A stretch of 64,000 bases of DNA from Arcanobacterium haemolyticum (GTDB lineage Bacteria > Actinomycetota > Actinomycetes > Actinomycetales > Actinomycetaceae): NCBI GenBank assembly GCA_021532125.1, contig JADYUX010000001.1, positions 62,001 through 126,000 on the forward strand. The letters run 5' to 3'. Below are positions 35,253 through 45,584 of this stretch, one piece after another. The notes below the pieces were generated by a model. It searched no databases, was not told the origin of the DNA, and saw only the letters and a list, made by a program, of their open reading frames with translations. The position numbers were made by a program, and so were the translations under genes. How positions within the stretch are numbered: the first letter of the stretch is position 1; the number at the start of each line of letters is the position of its first letter.

Positions 35253-36419
35253 TCAGAATGTCATGACATTGACGCCACCGGAGGCACTCTCCCCCGATTC
35301 GGCTTCAATTTTCTCCGCCATATCGTTGGCGTAGCGCAGGAGCGTCTCGACGATCTGATCTTCAGGGACAGTCTCGACGACTTCGCCGTGAACGAAGATC
35401 TTGCCCTTTCCGTTGCCGGAGGCGCAGCCGAGATCGGCTTCGCGAGCTTCTCCTGGACCATTGACAACGCAGCCCATGACAGCCACGCGCAGCGGAGCCT
35501 TGATGTCTTTGAGACCAGCCTCGACATCTTCAGCAAGTTTCCACACATCGACCTGTGCGCGGCCGCAGGAGGGGCACGACACAATCTCCATCTTCCGCGG
35601 ACGCAGTCCCATGAACTCGAGGAGCTTCGAACCGACCTTAACTTCTTCAACTGGCGGCGCAGAGAGCGAGACGCGGATTGTGTCGCCAATTCCTTCGGCG
35701 AGCAGCGCACCAAATGCCGCGCAGGACTTGATGGTGCCCTGGAAAGCGGGGCCTGCCTCCGTGACGCCCAAGTGGAGCGGCCAGTCGCCGCGCTCGGAGA
35801 GCATGCGGTAAGCCTGAACCATCGTCACAACATCGTGGTGCTTGACAGAAATCTTGAAGTCGTGGAATCCACATTCCTCAAAGAGAGATGCTTCCCAGAC
35901 GGCCGATTCGACAAGGGCTTCAGGAGTTGCCGTGCCGTACTTCTCTAGCAGGCGCGGATCAAGCGAGCCGGCATTCACACCGATGCGAAGCGATACTCCA
36001 TGATCGGAGGCTGCCTTGCAGATGTCGGCAACTTGGTCGTCGAACTTTCGGATGTTTCCGGGATTGACGCGAACGGCACCGCAGCCAGCTTCGATCGCCG
36101 CGAACACGTACTTCGGCTGGAAGTGGATGTCGGCAATGACGGGGATCTGGGATTGGCGGGCGATAATTGGCAGCGCTTCGGCATCTTTATCTGTTGGGCA
36201 CGCAACGCGCACGATGTCGCATCCGGCTGCGGTAAGCTCGGCGATCTGTTGAAGCGTCGCACCGATGTCGTGTGTCTTCGTCGTCGTCATCGACTGGACG
36301 GAGATGGGGGCATCGCCGCCTACAGCGACCTTTCCCACCTGAATCTGGCGGGTCTTCTTCCGCTTGGCGAGGACGGGCGGTTCGGTTCTAACAGTTGGCA
36401 TACCAAGTGCAATACTCAC
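35253..36419 (-). CDS. ispG: 4-hydroxy-3-methylbut-2-en-1-yl diphosphate synthase
   Basis: IspG is the [4Fe-4S] enzyme of the penultimate step of the MEP isoprenoid pathway. Conserved stretches are [51 protein letters not shown], and the cluster ligands in [11 protein letters not shown] and [14 protein letters not shown]. The GTG at 36419 (reading MSIALGMP) aligns with the N terminus of the mycobacterial protein, so the longer frame to 36605 is rejected. It is followed by the GNAT gene and preceded by the rip1-like gene. Confidence 0.95.
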   Translation of the reverse strand: MSIALGMPTVRTEPPVLAKRKKTRQIQVGKVAVGGDAPISVQSMTTTKTHDIGATLQQIAELTAAGCDIVRVACPTDKDAEALPIIARQSQIPVIADIHFQPKYVFAAIEAGCGAVRVNPGNIRKFDDQVADICKAASDHGVSLRIGVNAGSLDPRLLEKYGTATPEALVESAVWEASLFEECGFHDFKISVKHHDVVTMVQAYRMLSERGDWPLHLGVTEAGPAFQGTIKSCAAFGALLAEGIGDTIRVSLSAPPVEEVKVGSKLLEFMGLRPRKMEIVSCPSCGRAQVDVWKLAEDVEAGLKDIKAPLRVAVMGCVVNGPGEAREADLGCASGNGKGKIFVHGEVVETVPEDQIVETLLRYANDMAEKIEAESGESASGGVNVMTF

Positions 36420-36619
36420 GCGCTCAAGTATTCCACTTTGCTCCCCCTTTGGGCACCCTCGGTCATGTGAGCTTGCCGTGTTTTCTCCCCCGGCTGAGGA
36501 CGCCACGAGGTGCCGTGAGGCACGACGATGACGAAGACGAGCGTTCGTCGGCCTGCCCACCTGTTGGAGTCTCCGATGGGGACTTCCACCCGCAGCGGCT
36601 CGCACGCCCTATCGCCGGA

Positions 36620-37912
36620 TTAGAGAACGGGGTTCACAATGTCCGCGACGATCAAAAGGATTGCCATGAGGACGAATGCTGCGCCTACACCCCAGCTCAA
36701 CGGCAACGCCCGCGCCATATCGACTGGACCCGGATCTGGTTTGCCTCGGAGTCGAGCCACGCGAGAACGCAACCACTCCCAGGCCGCACCGACCATATGG
36801 CCTCCATCGAGAGGAAGAAGCGGAATGAGATTGAAGATAAAGAGACTCATATTGAGGGAGGCCATAAGCATGAGGAGATCACCAAGGCGCGCCATCAAGG
36901 TGTACTGCGCTGCCTGTGTGGACGTGATGCTCCCGGCAATGTCAGCAACACCGACGATACCAATGACACCTGACGTTGATCGGTCAGCTCCCGTGACCAG
37001 GCTCGCCGCCGTATTCCAGAGCTCGATCGGCAGGCGGGTAATGACTCCGACGGTTCCTGCCGCCAGATCCCACACCGTTCCTGGTAGCGACGCGATGCTC
37101 TGCGGCTCACGCACGTACGCTGGGGCAATGCCGACGTATGGTTTGGACTGGGTCAGCACAGCGCCGTCACTCGTTGTGGCAGCCTTTCCAGATTCGTCGT
37201 AAACAGGGACATCTCTCATCTGGGGCGTGACGGTGAGCCTCAGTGTTTCACCGCCACGACGAACGACGACCTCCGTGGGTTCCGTTCCGCCCTGCGCAAT
37301 AGCTTCCTGGATATCTGACCACCGAGAAACTTCTGTTCCGCCCCAGGATTCAATGGTGTCACCAGCCTGAATTCCTGCAGCGGCGGCGGGAGAAACAGGG
37401 TCGCCCGACTCGCATTTTTCAGCCGAGCACGCGAGCACCGTCGAGATCTCAGTGGAAGGCGTGGCAGTTCCGATACCGCACAGGACAACTCCCATGCACA
37501 TCACCGCGAGAAGAAAATTCGTGAATGGCCCACCGAACATGACGACGAGGCGTTTTCCTGGGCTGAGCCGCCAGAACGCCTGGTTTTCCTCACCAGGGGC
37601 AAGTTCCGCTGCGCTCTCTTGGCGAGCTTCTTCAGCCATCGTCGCCGTGCCATCAGACTTCGTTGTTACTACCCCGGCACGCGCCGGAGCTAGCATCCCC
37701 GCAATCCGAACAAAACCTCCGAGCGGAATCGCCTTGATGCCATATTCGGTGCCCTTGTAGTGACGAGACCACAGCGTTGGCCCGAAACCAATGAAGTACT
37801 GCGAGACTTTCGCACCAAACTTCTTCGCCGGAATGAGGTGGCCTAATTCGTGAATCCCGACAGAGATGACCAGCCCAATAATAAAAAAGAGAATTCCGGG
37901 AATTGACCCCAT
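36620..37912 (-). CDS. Site-2 protease, M50 family (Rip1/RseP type)
   Basis: A membrane zinc protease that cuts transmembrane substrates such as anti-sigma factors or signal peptides. The zinc motif HELGH lies in the first membrane segment (ISVGIHELGHLIPAKKFGA), and the third ligand motif is LLPLDGGHM near the C terminus. Between them lies a PDZ region (AAAGIQAGDTIESWGGTEV). The start ATG at 37912 comes one base after the dxr stop, indicating coupling. Dxr-Rip1-IspG is the mycobacterial order Rv2870c-Rv2868c. Confidence 0.92.
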   Translation of the reverse strand: MGSIPGILFFIIGLVISVGIHELGHLIPAKKFGAKVSQYFIGFGPTLWSRHYKGTEYGIKAIPLGGFVRIAGMLAPARAGVVTTKSDGTATMAEEARQESAAELAPGEENQAFWRLSPGKRLVVMFGGPFTNFLLAVMCMGVVLCGIGTATPSTEISTVLACSAEKCESGDPVSPAAAAGIQAGDTIESWGGTEVSRWSDIQEAIAQGGTEPTEVVVRRGGETLRLTVTPQMRDVPVYDESGKAATTSDGAVLTQSKPYVGIAPAYVREPQSIASLPGTVWDLAAGTVGVITRLPIELWNTAASLVTGADRSTSGVIGIVGVADIAGSITSTQAAQYTLMARLGDLLMLMASLNMSLFIFNLIPLLPLDGGHMVGAAWEWLRSRVARLRGKPDPGPVDMARALPLSWGVGAAFVLMAILLIVADIVNPVL

Positions 37913-37913
37913 G

Positions 37914-39155
37914 CTACCCCAGCTTTGCAAGTACCTCGTGGGTACGAGCACGCGCCCACTCTTCAGTCCCGAGGACTGTATCAAGGTCAGCTACAAAATT
38001 CCCTGAGAATTCATGGAGAACATCGCGGACAGTATCGATAATGTCGAGGTAGCCTATACGACCTTCGAGGAATGCAGCGACACATTCTTCATTCGCGGCA
38101 TTGAGAACTGCCGGGTGAAGCGGGGAACGCGAAACGGCTTCGCGGGCGAGGCTCACGGCAGGAAACGTCTCGTTATCGAGTGGCTCAAACGTCCAGCTCA
38201 CCGGTGAATCCCACGCATTCGGCACCGAAATATCAGGCAAGCGTGCAGGCTCTGATAATCCCAGGGCAATCGGCAGCTTCATATCCGGTGGGGAGGCCTG
38301 GGCGATTGTCGCGCCGTCAACGAACTCCACCATCGAATGAATGACCGACTGAGGATGCACGACCGGAATAATGCTCTCCGGGTCGAGATCGAACAGGTAG
38401 GCAGCTTCGATGAGTTCGAGGCCCTTATTCATGAGGGTCGACGAATTGATCGTCACAACCGGCCCCATAGCCCACGTTGGGTGGTTGAGTGCCTCACGCG
38501 CAGTGACGTCACGGAGACTCTCGCGGCTCCTGCCGCGGAAAGGCCCACCCGATGCCGTCAAAATGAGACGACGAACCTCGCTCTTTCCGTCCTGATTCGT
38601 CGAGGTGAGGCCACGGTGATGTACGCCTGAACGCAGCGCCTGATAGATTGCCGAATGTTCCGAATCCACGGGAACAATCTGGCCGGGAGCTGTCATTGCT
38701 TGGGCAATAAGCCCTCCACCAACGACGAGTGACTCCTTATTTGCGAGGGCGAGACGAGCGCCCGAACGGAGAGCCGCGAGGGTTGGCTTGAGTCCGACCG
38801 AACCCGTAATGCCATTGAGGACGACGACATCGTGGAATGGGTCAGAAACCGGCCCGATCCACTCCCGCCACGAACCTGCGATCGTCGCCATAGCCTCTGA
38901 TCCGGCAACGATCTGCGTTGAGGCAGCGCGATCTCCCAAAGCGTCACGCAGTGGTGCCACAGCGTTCTCATCAGCCACGGCAAGCACGTCGACGTCAAAC
39001 TCACGCGCCTGGCGAGCCAATAACTCTGGCTGACCGCCACCAGCACCCAAAGCTACGAGCCGAAACTCGCTCGGGTGGCGAGAAATGACCTCAAGAGCCT
39101 GAGTACCGATCGATCCCGTCGATCCTAAAAGTACAACCGCACGCATATTCATCAT
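37914..39155 (-). CDS. dxr: 1-deoxy-D-xylulose 5-phosphate reductoisomerase
   Basis: Dxr makes 2-C-methylerythritol 4-phosphate with NADPH, the committed step of the MEP pathway shared with IspG nearby. The N-terminal nucleotide loop is LLGSTGSIGTQALEV. Substrate and metal motifs include NKESLVVGGGLI, VDSEHSAI and TASGGPFRG. HPTWAMGPVVTINSSTLMNKGLELIEA is the signature block. Length 413 residues. The start overlaps the upstream DivIVA-like gene stop; ATG 39155, 39152 or 39146 are all possible. Confidence 0.95.
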   Translation of the reverse strand: MMNMRAVVLLGSTGSIGTQALEVISRHPSEFRLVALGAGGGQPELLARQAREFDVDVLAVADENAVAPLRDALGDRAASTQIVAGSEAMATIAGSWREWIGPVSDPFHDVVVLNGITGSVGLKPTLAALRSGARLALANKESLVVGGGLIAQAMTAPGQIVPVDSEHSAIYQALRSGVHHRGLTSTNQDGKSEVRRLILTASGGPFRGRSRESLRDVTAREALNHPTWAMGPVVTINSSTLMNKGLELIEAAYLFDLDPESIIPVVHPQSVIHSMVEFVDGATIAQASPPDMKLPIALGLSEPARLPDISVPNAWDSPVSWTFEPLDNETFPAVSLAREAVSRSPLHPAVLNAANEECVAAFLEGRIGYLDIIDTVRDVLHEFSGNFVADLDTVLGTEEWARARTHEVLAKLG

Positions 39156-39700
39156 TCAACCGATACGAGCACGGTCATTGCGCGCTCCAAATATGTATCC
39201 ACAACAGCTTCGTCGTAGGCGTTTTCGTTCTTCGCAGCCTTGAAAGAGACATCACGCAACTGCGCCGACGAAAGCGAAGCCTTCCCATCGAAGTAATCTG
39301 CAAGTTGGTCGATGACGGCATCGACTTCGTCTTTGAGATAACCCCAGCCCTCAGCATCACGGAAGCGCTCGCCGGCAGGGCGCAGCAGGCGCGGGTACAG
39401 ACTCTTGGCCTGCGCATACGTATCGTTGAGCCACGCGTTCTCACCCGACGTCTGCACGACCTGTGCACGCCGAGCCTGGATAAAAGCAGCTTCCAAACGA
39501 TCGAGTGCCGCATCTACCGCCTCCGGGCTGTACCCATGACGCTTACTCGAAAACGCCGCGTTACGAACGTCCAGCTCATCAAACTTTGCCGAATCGCCCT
39601 CGGAATACGCAGCCTTCGCGCGGGCGAGGAATTCGTCGACCTCTCCAGGTTCGTAACCTACAGAAAAGAAGCCCACACGCTCAAAGGTATCGTTTGCCAT
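39152..39700 (-). CDS. DivIVA-like domain repeat protein
   Basis: A 182-residue protein built from repeated short DivIVA-like units of the form F-x-x-x-x-x-GY-x-x-x-x-V-D-x-x-L: VGFFSVGYEPGEVDEFL, FSSKRHGYSPEAVDAALDRL, and two weaker ones later, including a DVSFKAAKNENAYDEAVVDTYL segment. Such actinobacterial proteins lie beside rlmN and dxr and may take part in cell-pole or envelope organisation; the exact role is unknown. It overlaps dxr by a few bases and follows rlmN by five bases. Confidence 0.8.
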   Translation of the reverse strand: MANDTFERVGFFSVGYEPGEVDEFLARAKAAYSEGDSAKFDELDVRNAAFSSKRHGYSPEAVDAALDRLEAAFIQARRAQVVQTSGENAWLNDTYAQAKSLYPRLLRPAGERFRDAEGWGYLKDEVDAVIDQLADYFDGKASLSSAQLRDVSFKAAKNENAYDEAVVDTYLERAMTVLVSVE

Positions 39701-39705
39701 GACCT

Positions 39706-40968
39706 CTACTCTTCCCTTTCATGAGCGGCCGCAGCTTGCGCCGCAGCAGCAGCCTTCTGAGCCCGAACCGACGTACCGGCAACTTCAGCTGCAAGCTGGC
39801 CGCAAGCACCATCGATATCGGAACCACGAGTATCACGGATTGTCGTCGGGATTCCCGCAGCCTCAAGCGTAGCAACGAAGGTCTTTTGCACTGCAGGCAG
39901 GCTCGCCGTCCAAATCGAACCCGGCGTGGGGTTGAGCGGGATCGGATTGACATGCACCCAGCCACGGCCACGCTTATTGAGCTCGTCAGCAAGGAGCTGG
40001 GCGCGCCACTGATGATCGTTCATATCCTTAATGAGCGCATACTCGATCGAGACGCGCCGTCCCGTCTTGACGAAGTACGACCGCGCCGCGTCAAGGAGCT
40101 GGCCGACTTTAAAACGCGCGTTAAGCGGAATCAAGGGATCTCGGAGTTCGTCGTCCGGAGCGTGAAGTGACACGGCAAGCGTGACCGGGAAACCCTCGTC
40201 GGCCAACTTGTCGATGAGAGGAACCATCCCCACCGTCGAGACGGTGATATTGCGTGCCGACATGCCGAAACCCGCAGGAGCCGGCTCGATGAGTCTATGA
40301 AGTGCCGCCTGGACTTGCTTCCAGTTCGCGAGCGGCTCCCCCATACCCATGAAGACGATATTTGTCACTCGCGTGGGGCCTCCGGCAAGGTCGCCGCCCT
40401 CAGCGGCAACCATTCCCATACGCACCTGCTCAACGATCTCCGCCGCCGAGAGATTCCTCGTCAATCCGCCCTGACCAGTGGCACAGAACGGGCAGGCCAT
40501 TCCGCAACCAGCCTGTGAGGAGATGCAGAGTGTGGCGCGCCCCGGATACTTCATGAGCACCGTTTCAACCATCGCGCCGTCAAAGAGCTTCCAGAGAGAT
40601 TTGATCGTCTGCCCTTTGTCGGCTGTCAGATCCCGGACCTTCTCCAAAAGCTGAGGGAAGAAAATACCGGCAATCTCGTCGCGCTGCTTGGCGGGAATAT
40701 CCGTCAGCGAATCGACATCTGATTCGTGGCGTTCGAAGTAGTGGCGGGAGAGCTGATCTGCGCGGAACTTCGGTAGGCCGGCCTCCTCCATTGCCTTTTT
40801 GCGTGCCGGAATATCAAGATCAGCCAGGTGTGTCGGGGGCTTACCCTTACGGGCCGGCGTCATTGTGAAGACGGGCATCGGCCCGGACTCGACAGCCGGC
40901 ATGACCTGGCGTGGGCCCGGCCCATGAATCTGAAGCGGTTTATCCGCATGGGATGAGTGAGAAGCCAT
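39706..40968 (-). CDS. rlmN: Dual-specificity RNA methyltransferase RlmN
   Basis: A radical-SAM enzyme that methylates C2 of A2503 in 23S rRNA and A37 of some tRNAs. The cluster motif C-x3-C-x2-C is in [27 protein letters not shown] is the GEP-type SAM motif, and [12 protein letters not shown] and HVNPIPLNP follow. The catalytic Cys sites are in [17 protein letters not shown] and, for the second Cys, the conserved downstream part. An N-terminal extension of about 40 residues precedes the core. Length 420. Confidence 0.94.
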   Translation of the reverse strand: MASHSSHADKPLQIHGPGPRQVMPAVESGPMPVFTMTPARKGKPPTHLADLDIPARKKAMEEAGLPKFRADQLSRHYFERHESDVDSLTDIPAKQRDEIAGIFFPQLLEKVRDLTADKGQTIKSLWKLFDGAMVETVLMKYPGRATLCISSQAGCGMACPFCATGQGGLTRNLSAAEIVEQVRMGMVAAEGGDLAGGPTRVTNIVFMGMGEPLANWKQVQAALHRLIEPAPAGFGMSARNITVSTVGMVPLIDKLADEGFPVTLAVSLHAPDDELRDPLIPLNARFKVGQLLDAARSYFVKTGRRVSIEYALIKDMNDHQWRAQLLADELNKRGRGWVHVNPIPLNPTPGSIWTASLPAVQKTFVATLEAAGIPTTIRDTRGSDIDGACGQLAAEVAGTSVRAQKAAAAAQAAAAHEREE

Positions 40969-41108
40969 AGTGCTCTCTATTCTTCCATGACTGATGCAGG
41001 TAGGGAATGTGGTGGTACTCGCGTCAGCTCAGGCTTTCCATTACTTGCTGAGAAGCCTCGGCCAGTTCGCGATTGTTATCGAGCAGCTGCGAGCACGGCC
41101 AACACCGG

Positions 41109-41987
41109 CTACAGGGCAAAGGGCGAGGTCATGATGAGGAAACAGAACGGCGCCCACATGAGGATCGAATCGATACGGTCAAGCATTCCACCGTGGCCTG
41201 GAAAGAGGGTGCCCATATCTTTCACGTCAAGTTCGCGTTTGAGCATCGATTCCGACAAATCACCGAGCGTGGCGCATAGCACCGCTGCAACGGCGATGAG
41301 GAGGCACACGTACCACGGCCGATGCATCACAAGGCCAACAAGGATGAAGGAGACGAGGAGGGCGACCAGAAAGGAGCCGCCAAGCCCCTCCCACGACTTC
41401 TTCGGCGAAATCGTCGGGCTCATGGGGTGTTTTCCGAAGAACGTGCCCAATAGCCAGCCACCAGTATCGCTTGCCGCGGGCATGACGACGAGCACGGCGA
41501 TCAGCCACGGGGCATGGGGTTGCGCTGCCAGAGCCACCGCGAAGCAACCGAGGAATGCAATCCAGCCCAGCGCAAAAATGGCGGCGATGGCTTCTTCAGA
41601 GGAACGTTTCTCCCCGTCGATTAGGCGAGCAGCAAAAATCAGACCACTCGCAACCATATACACCGGCAAGGCCGCGTACAGCCCGAAAAACCACGTGCAT
41701 GCCAGCATGGCGAGCGCGCTCAGCCACATGAGGACGATAGGCACGCGGATATTCTTTTTGAGGAAGGCACCCGCGGCTTCCCACAGTCCTATGCCAATAG
41801 CAACCGTCACGAGGACAACGAATATCTCGATCCTCACGATCACTGACAAGGCGACGAGAAGGAGCAGGCCCAGAGCTGTCGGTACGGCCGCTTTAAGATT
41901 GCGGCCAGCTCGGGAATGGGATTGAGCGGGCGGTGCCGGAGGGCGCGGCGCGATCCGCGCCCACGCGGCTTTGAACGAGTTGGACAA
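41109..41987 (-). CDS. cdsA: Phosphatidate cytidylyltransferase
   Basis: CdsA makes CDP-diacylglycerol, the precursor used by PgsA at the left end of this window. The protein has about seven to eight membrane segments. The family signature near the C terminus is SDTGGWLLGTFFGKHPMSPTISPKKSWEGL followed by LSESMLKRELDVKDMG and LPGHGGMLDRIDS. A TTG at 41987, one base after the frr stop and six bases after GAGG, is the likely start. An upstream ATG at 42035 would overlap frr by 47 bp. Confidence 0.92.
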   Translation of the reverse strand: MSNSFKAAWARIAPRPPAPPAQSHSRAGRNLKAAVPTALGLLLLVALSVIVRIEIFVVLVTVAIGIGLWEAAGAFLKKNIRVPIVLMWLSALAMLACTWFFGLYAALPVYMVASGLIFAARLIDGEKRSSEEAIAAIFALGWIAFLGCFAVALAAQPHAPWLIAVLVVMPAASDTGGWLLGTFFGKHPMSPTISPKKSWEGLGGSFLVALLVSFILVGLVMHRPWYVCLLIAVAAVLCATLGDLSESMLKRELDVKDMGTLFPGHGGMLDRIDSILMWAPFCFLIMTSPFAL

Positions 41988-41988
41988 T

Positions 41989-42555
41989 TTATACCTCGAG
42001 AAGTTCCTTCTCCTTCGTCTCGAGTAGTTTGTCAATTGTGTCGACGAAACGCTTGGTCAGAGCGTCGAGATCGGTCTCGGCGCGCTTGACCTCGTCTTCG
42101 CCTGCCTCGCCGTCCTTCTTGAGCTTGTCGAGCGCATCCTTGGCCTTGCGGCGCACACCGCGTACGGATACGCGGGCCTCCTCAGCCTTCGTCTTGGCCA
42201 TCTTCACGTAGTCGCGGCGACGTTCTTCCGTGAGGACTGGAAGGACACAGCGGAGGACGTTTCCATCGTCGGTCGGATTGATACCGAGGTCAGATTCACG
42301 GATCGCCTTGTCGATTGCTGCCATGGCCGAGCGATCGAAAGGTGAGAGGAGAACCGTGCGCGCTTCGGGAATAGCAATAGACGCGAGCTGCTGTAGCGGT
42401 GTGGGTGCGCCGTAGTAGTCCACGAGGATGCCATTGAACATTCCTGCATTGGCACGCCCGGAGCGGATGTTGCTGAATTCTTCGCGGGCGCGTTCCACGC
42501 CCTTCTCCATCTTTTCCTCGGCGTCGAGGAGGATCTCGTCGATCATGTCACTCAT
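41989..42555 (-). CDS. frr: Ribosome recycling factor
   Basis: RRF separates ribosomal subunits after termination together with EF-G. The 188-residue protein has the two-domain family pattern: [35 protein letters not shown], and [38 protein letters not shown] precedes the ATG. It lies between pyrH and cdsA in the classical order. Confidence 0.96.
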   Translation of the reverse strand: MSDMIDEILLDAEEKMEKGVERAREEFSNIRSGRANAGMFNGILVDYYGAPTPLQQLASIAIPEARTVLLSPFDRSAMAAIDKAIRESDLGINPTDDGNVLRCVLPVLTEERRRDYVKMAKTKAEEARVSVRGVRRKAKDALDKLKKDGEAGEDEVKRAETDLDALTKRFVDTIDKLLETKEKELLEV

Positions 42556-42589
42556 TCTTGTTCTCCAGTTCGGATCGATTCTTCCCCAC

Positions 42590-43363
42590 TCAGGCGGGGT
42601 TCTGTGCGTTGTTGGCAGCGCTCTCGGATACGACTAGCGTACCGATCTCCTCGCCCTTGAGTGCGCGAGTCACGTTCGTCGGGATGCCCATGCCAAAGAC
42701 GCGCATGGCGAGGTTGTTTTCTTGGCACAGCGAGAAGGCTGCGGCATCCACAACCTTGATGCCGCCAGCGAGGGCATCTTGGTAGGTAAGCGTATCCAGT
42801 TTGACTGCGTCCGGATGGGTTTTGGGATCGGCCGTGTAGACCCCATCGACTCCGTTTTTCCCGACGAGGATCTCGTCGCAGTGGAGTTCGAGGGCTCGCT
42901 GTGCAGCAACCGTATCGGTGGAGAAGTAGGGCATTCCCGCACCGGCGCCGAAGATAACTACGCGTCCTTTTTCTAGGTGGCGAATAGCGCGAAGCGGCAC
43001 GTACGGTTCGGCGATCTGGGTCATTTGAATGGCCGTTTGTACGCGCGCCGGGGTTCCTGTTTTTTCGACGAAGTCTTGCAGGGCAATCGCGTTCATGACA
43101 GTTCCGAGCATGCCCATGTAGTCGGCTCGTGCACGATCCATGCCGCGGCTCTGAAGCTCTGCACCCCGGAAGAAGTTCCCACCGCCGACGACGATGGCGA
43201 CCTGCACGCCCTCCGATACTGCCGAGGCGATTTCTCCAGCTACACGGGTGAGGACATCCGCATCAAGACCCACAGCTCCTCCACCAAACATCTCACCTGA
43301 GAGTTTGAGGAGAACTCGACGTTTCGAATCTCCGTTGACATCGCCTAATACTGGGCTTGCCAT
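42590..43363 (-). CDS. pyrH: Uridylate kinase
   Basis: PyrH phosphorylates UMP to UDP. It belongs to the amino-acid kinase fold: [47 protein letters not shown] and [15 protein letters not shown] are diagnostic. The ATG at 43363 is preceded by GAAGGG at good distance and is preferred to one at 43378. In most relatives tsf lies just upstream; here more than 4 kb of accessory genes separate them. Confidence 0.95.
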   Translation of the reverse strand: MASPVLGDVNGDSKRRVLLKLSGEMFGGGAVGLDADVLTRVAGEIASAVSEGVQVAIVVGGGNFFRGAELQSRGMDRARADYMGMLGTVMNAIALQDFVEKTGTPARVQTAIQMTQIAEPYVPLRAIRHLEKGRVVIFGAGAGMPYFSTDTVAAQRALELHCDEILVGKNGVDGVYTADPKTHPDAVKLDTLTYQDALAGGIKVVDAAAFSLCQENNLAMRVFGMGIPTNVTRALKGEEIGTLVVSESAANNAQNPA

Positions 43364-43631
43364 CAGTTCCCTTCCCATCCACGGATTGCGAGGCCACGTG
43401 CGCAGCCTTCCCCAGTCAAGGCTACCAGCGAGAGGCTACGGGAAAGGATTTCGAGGGGTGTGGTTCGTCGTGTCATCTTGAACATTCTCTACGCCTCATG
43501 ACCAACGGCACATGGGTGACACCTTGCATCCTCGTGCCGTCAGGACATCTCCTCGCCTTTCATGCTCCCTACCATGCCCGGATAGTTGGATGAGGAAGAA
43601 ATATGATCGGACGACATGCCAGACTAGAGCC

Positions 43632-43901
43632 ATGCGAGCCATCATGACTGTGACAGGACTTGACCACACCGGCATCATTGCAGCGGTTGCAACAGGTCTA
43701 GCACATAACAATGCCAATATCCTCAATGTTTCTCAGACCCTCATGGACGAGTATTTCACAATGATTCTCCAAGTTGAGTTTGATGAAAATGAAACTCCGA
43801 TTAACGATCTTCAAGGTGCGATGAGCCAGATTGGTGAGGGGCAAGGCCTCGATATTCGTATCCAATCTGAAGCCATATTTAACGCGATGCATTCTCTGTG
43901 A
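43632..43901 (+). CDS. ACT domain protein, UPF0237 family
   Basis: An 89-residue single ACT domain ([34 protein letters not shown]...). ACT domains bind small ligands, often amino acids; the UPF0237 ligand is not established. The stop overlaps the start of the UPF0210 gene by four bases, and the two families are usually paired in genomes, so they probably work together. The ATG at 43632 is chosen because the domain begins there; 43644 is an alternative. Confidence 0.88.
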   Translation: MRAIMTVTGLDHTGIIAAVATGLAHNNANILNVSQTLMDEYFTMILQVEFDENETPINDLQGAMSQIGEGQGLDIRIQSEAIFNAMHSL

Positions 43902-45265
43902 GGTCGGCCATGATGGATACAGCTCAGAATATCCTCGAGACCATCCATATGATCTCGGAAGATCGCCTCGATATCCGCACTGTCACGATGGGTATCTCCC
44001 TCCTGGACTGTGCAGACAGCGACGGCGAGCGTGCGCGCGAGCGCTGCTACCAGCGCATCACAACCCAGGCGGCGCACCTCGTCGAGGTGGCCCAAGGAAT
44101 TGAAGCCGAACTCGGAATCCCGATTATTAACAAGCGCATCTCTGTGACTCCGATCGCCCTTGTTGCCGCTGCTAGTGGCGAAACAAACCTCCTGCCCTGG
44201 GCACGCATGCTCGATGCGGCAGGAAAGGCCGTCGGAGTCGATTTCATCGGCGGCTTCTCGGCGCTGGTCGATAAGGGTGCTACACCGGCCGATTCCGCAT
44301 TGATGGATTCGATCCCCGAGGCGCTCGCGTCAACTGACATCGTGTGCTCGTCGGTGAATATCGGTTCCTCGCGTTCAGGCATCAACATGAATGCAGTTGC
44401 CCGGATGGGTGAGGTCATCGTTGAATCGGCTCACTCAAGCGAGGGTGGTTTGGGAGCGGCCAAGCTCGTCGTCTTCGCCAATTCTGTCGGCGATAATCCC
44501 TTCATGGCAGGCGCATTCCACGGGGTCGAGATGCCTGCATGTGTTGTCTCGGTCGGAGTTTCTGGCCCTGGTGTCATTAAGCGCGCGATCGACGGGACTG
44601 CCGGCAAACCTTTTGATGATGTCGCGGAAGCCGTGAAGAAGGCCGCGTTTAAGGTCACGCGTATGGGCGAGCTGGTCGGCCGTCTGGCTGCTGAGCGGCT
44701 GGGTGTGGAGTTTGGGATTGTTGATCTCTCGCTCGCGCCGACAGCCGAGGTTGGAGATTCCGTTGCTCGTGCACTCGAAGCTATGGGCTTGGAGCGCGTG
44801 GGAGCTCATGGCACGACTGCCGCTCTCGCATTGCTCAACGATGCGGTGAAGAAGGGTGGCCTTATGGCGTGTTCGCGCGTAGGTGGACTCTCCGGCTCCT
44901 TTATCCCTGTCTCGGAAGATGAGGGGATGATCGAGGCGGCGGCTCTTGGTGCTATTTCCCTGTCGAAACTCGAGGCAATGACGGCGATCTGCTCCGTTGG
45001 CTTGGATATGGTGGCCGTTCCTGGAGATACGCCGGCCCCTGCGATTTCCGGAATGATTGCCGACGAAGCCGCAATCGGCGTCATGAACCACAAGACGACA
45101 GCCGTTCGTATCATCCCTGCTCCGGACACAAAGGAGGGCGATATGGTCGAATTTGGCGGTTTACTCGGCCAAGCACCAGTGATGGCGGTGAGCCCGTATT
45201 CAAGCGAGGCATTTATTGCTCGGGGCGGCATTATTCCGTCGCCAGTTCATGGATTTAGAAATTAA
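43898..45265 (+). CDS. UPF0210 (DUF711) family protein
   Basis: A 455-residue protein of the DUF711/UPF0210 family, structurally related to glycyl-radical-like PFL folds but without known activity. Characteristic stretches are [50 protein letters not shown] and [13 protein letters not shown]. The GTG at 43898 overlaps the ACT gene by four bases; an ATG pair at 43910 is an alternative start. A T-tract terminator follows the stop. Confidence 0.88.
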   Translation: MRSAMMDTAQNILETIHMISEDRLDIRTVTMGISLLDCADSDGERARERCYQRITTQAAHLVEVAQGIEAELGIPIINKRISVTPIALVAAASGETNLLPWARMLDAAGKAVGVDFIGGFSALVDKGATPADSALMDSIPEALASTDIVCSSVNIGSSRSGINMNAVARMGEVIVESAHSSEGGLGAAKLVVFANSVGDNPFMAGAFHGVEMPACVVSVGVSGPGVIKRAIDGTAGKPFDDVAEAVKKAAFKVTRMGELVGRLAAERLGVEFGIVDLSLAPTAEVGDSVARALEAMGLERVGAHGTTAALALLNDAVKKGGLMACSRVGGLSGSFIPVSEDEGMIEAAALGAISLSKLEAMTAICSVGLDMVAVPGDTPAPAISGMIADEAAIGVMNHKTTAVRIIPAPDTKEGDMVEFGGLLGQAPVMAVSPYSSEAFIARGGIIPSPVHGFRN

Positions 45266-45279
45266 CGACGAAAGTGTTG

Positions 45280-45312
45280 GCGGGGCTATAGACGTCATGT
45301 TTGTAGCCCCGC
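45280..45312 (+). terminator. Intrinsic terminator after the UPF0210 gene
   Basis: GCGGGGCTA (45280-45288) pairs with TAGCCCCGC (45304-45312) and is followed by TTTTATT. The loop is 15 nt. Confidence 0.85.
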
Positions 45313-45358
45313 TTTTATTGATATAGCTCCCACGAAATATCCAGGTCACCGCGCTGAT

Positions 45359-45384
45359 ACGACGAATGCGCGCACATTCGTCGT
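45359..45384. terminator. Second hairpin of the ACGACGAA type
   Basis: ACGACGAATG (45359-45368) pairs perfectly with CATTCGTCGT (45375-45384) around a 6-nt loop. It lies between the UPF0210 terminator and the surface-protein gene. Apart from a TATACT hexamer at 45551-45556 and an AAAGGA ribosome binding site, I see nothing else in the gap 45313-45584. Confidence 0.55.
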
Positions 45385-45584
45385 TGCCTGAGATAGATGT
45401 CACGAACAGGATAATGTCACACATCCCTCCGCGAAAGAACAACGAATTCGCGCAGGAAAGAGCCTGTCCCACTGTATCGTCGTTCTAATTCTGTCGGAAT
45501 ATCTTGCGCAGAAACGCAAGACGAGAAAGACGGGCAGATATTAGACAAACTATACTCATGTCATCGTATACCGAAAGGATATAT

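Noticed and set aside
35253-36605. 450-residue IspG
   Set aside because: The first 62 codons have no similarity to IspG; the GTG at 36419 aligns with the mycobacterial N terminus.
42590-43378. Longer PyrH from an upstream ATG at 43378
   Set aside because: The ATG at 43363 has the better ribosome binding site and fits family length.
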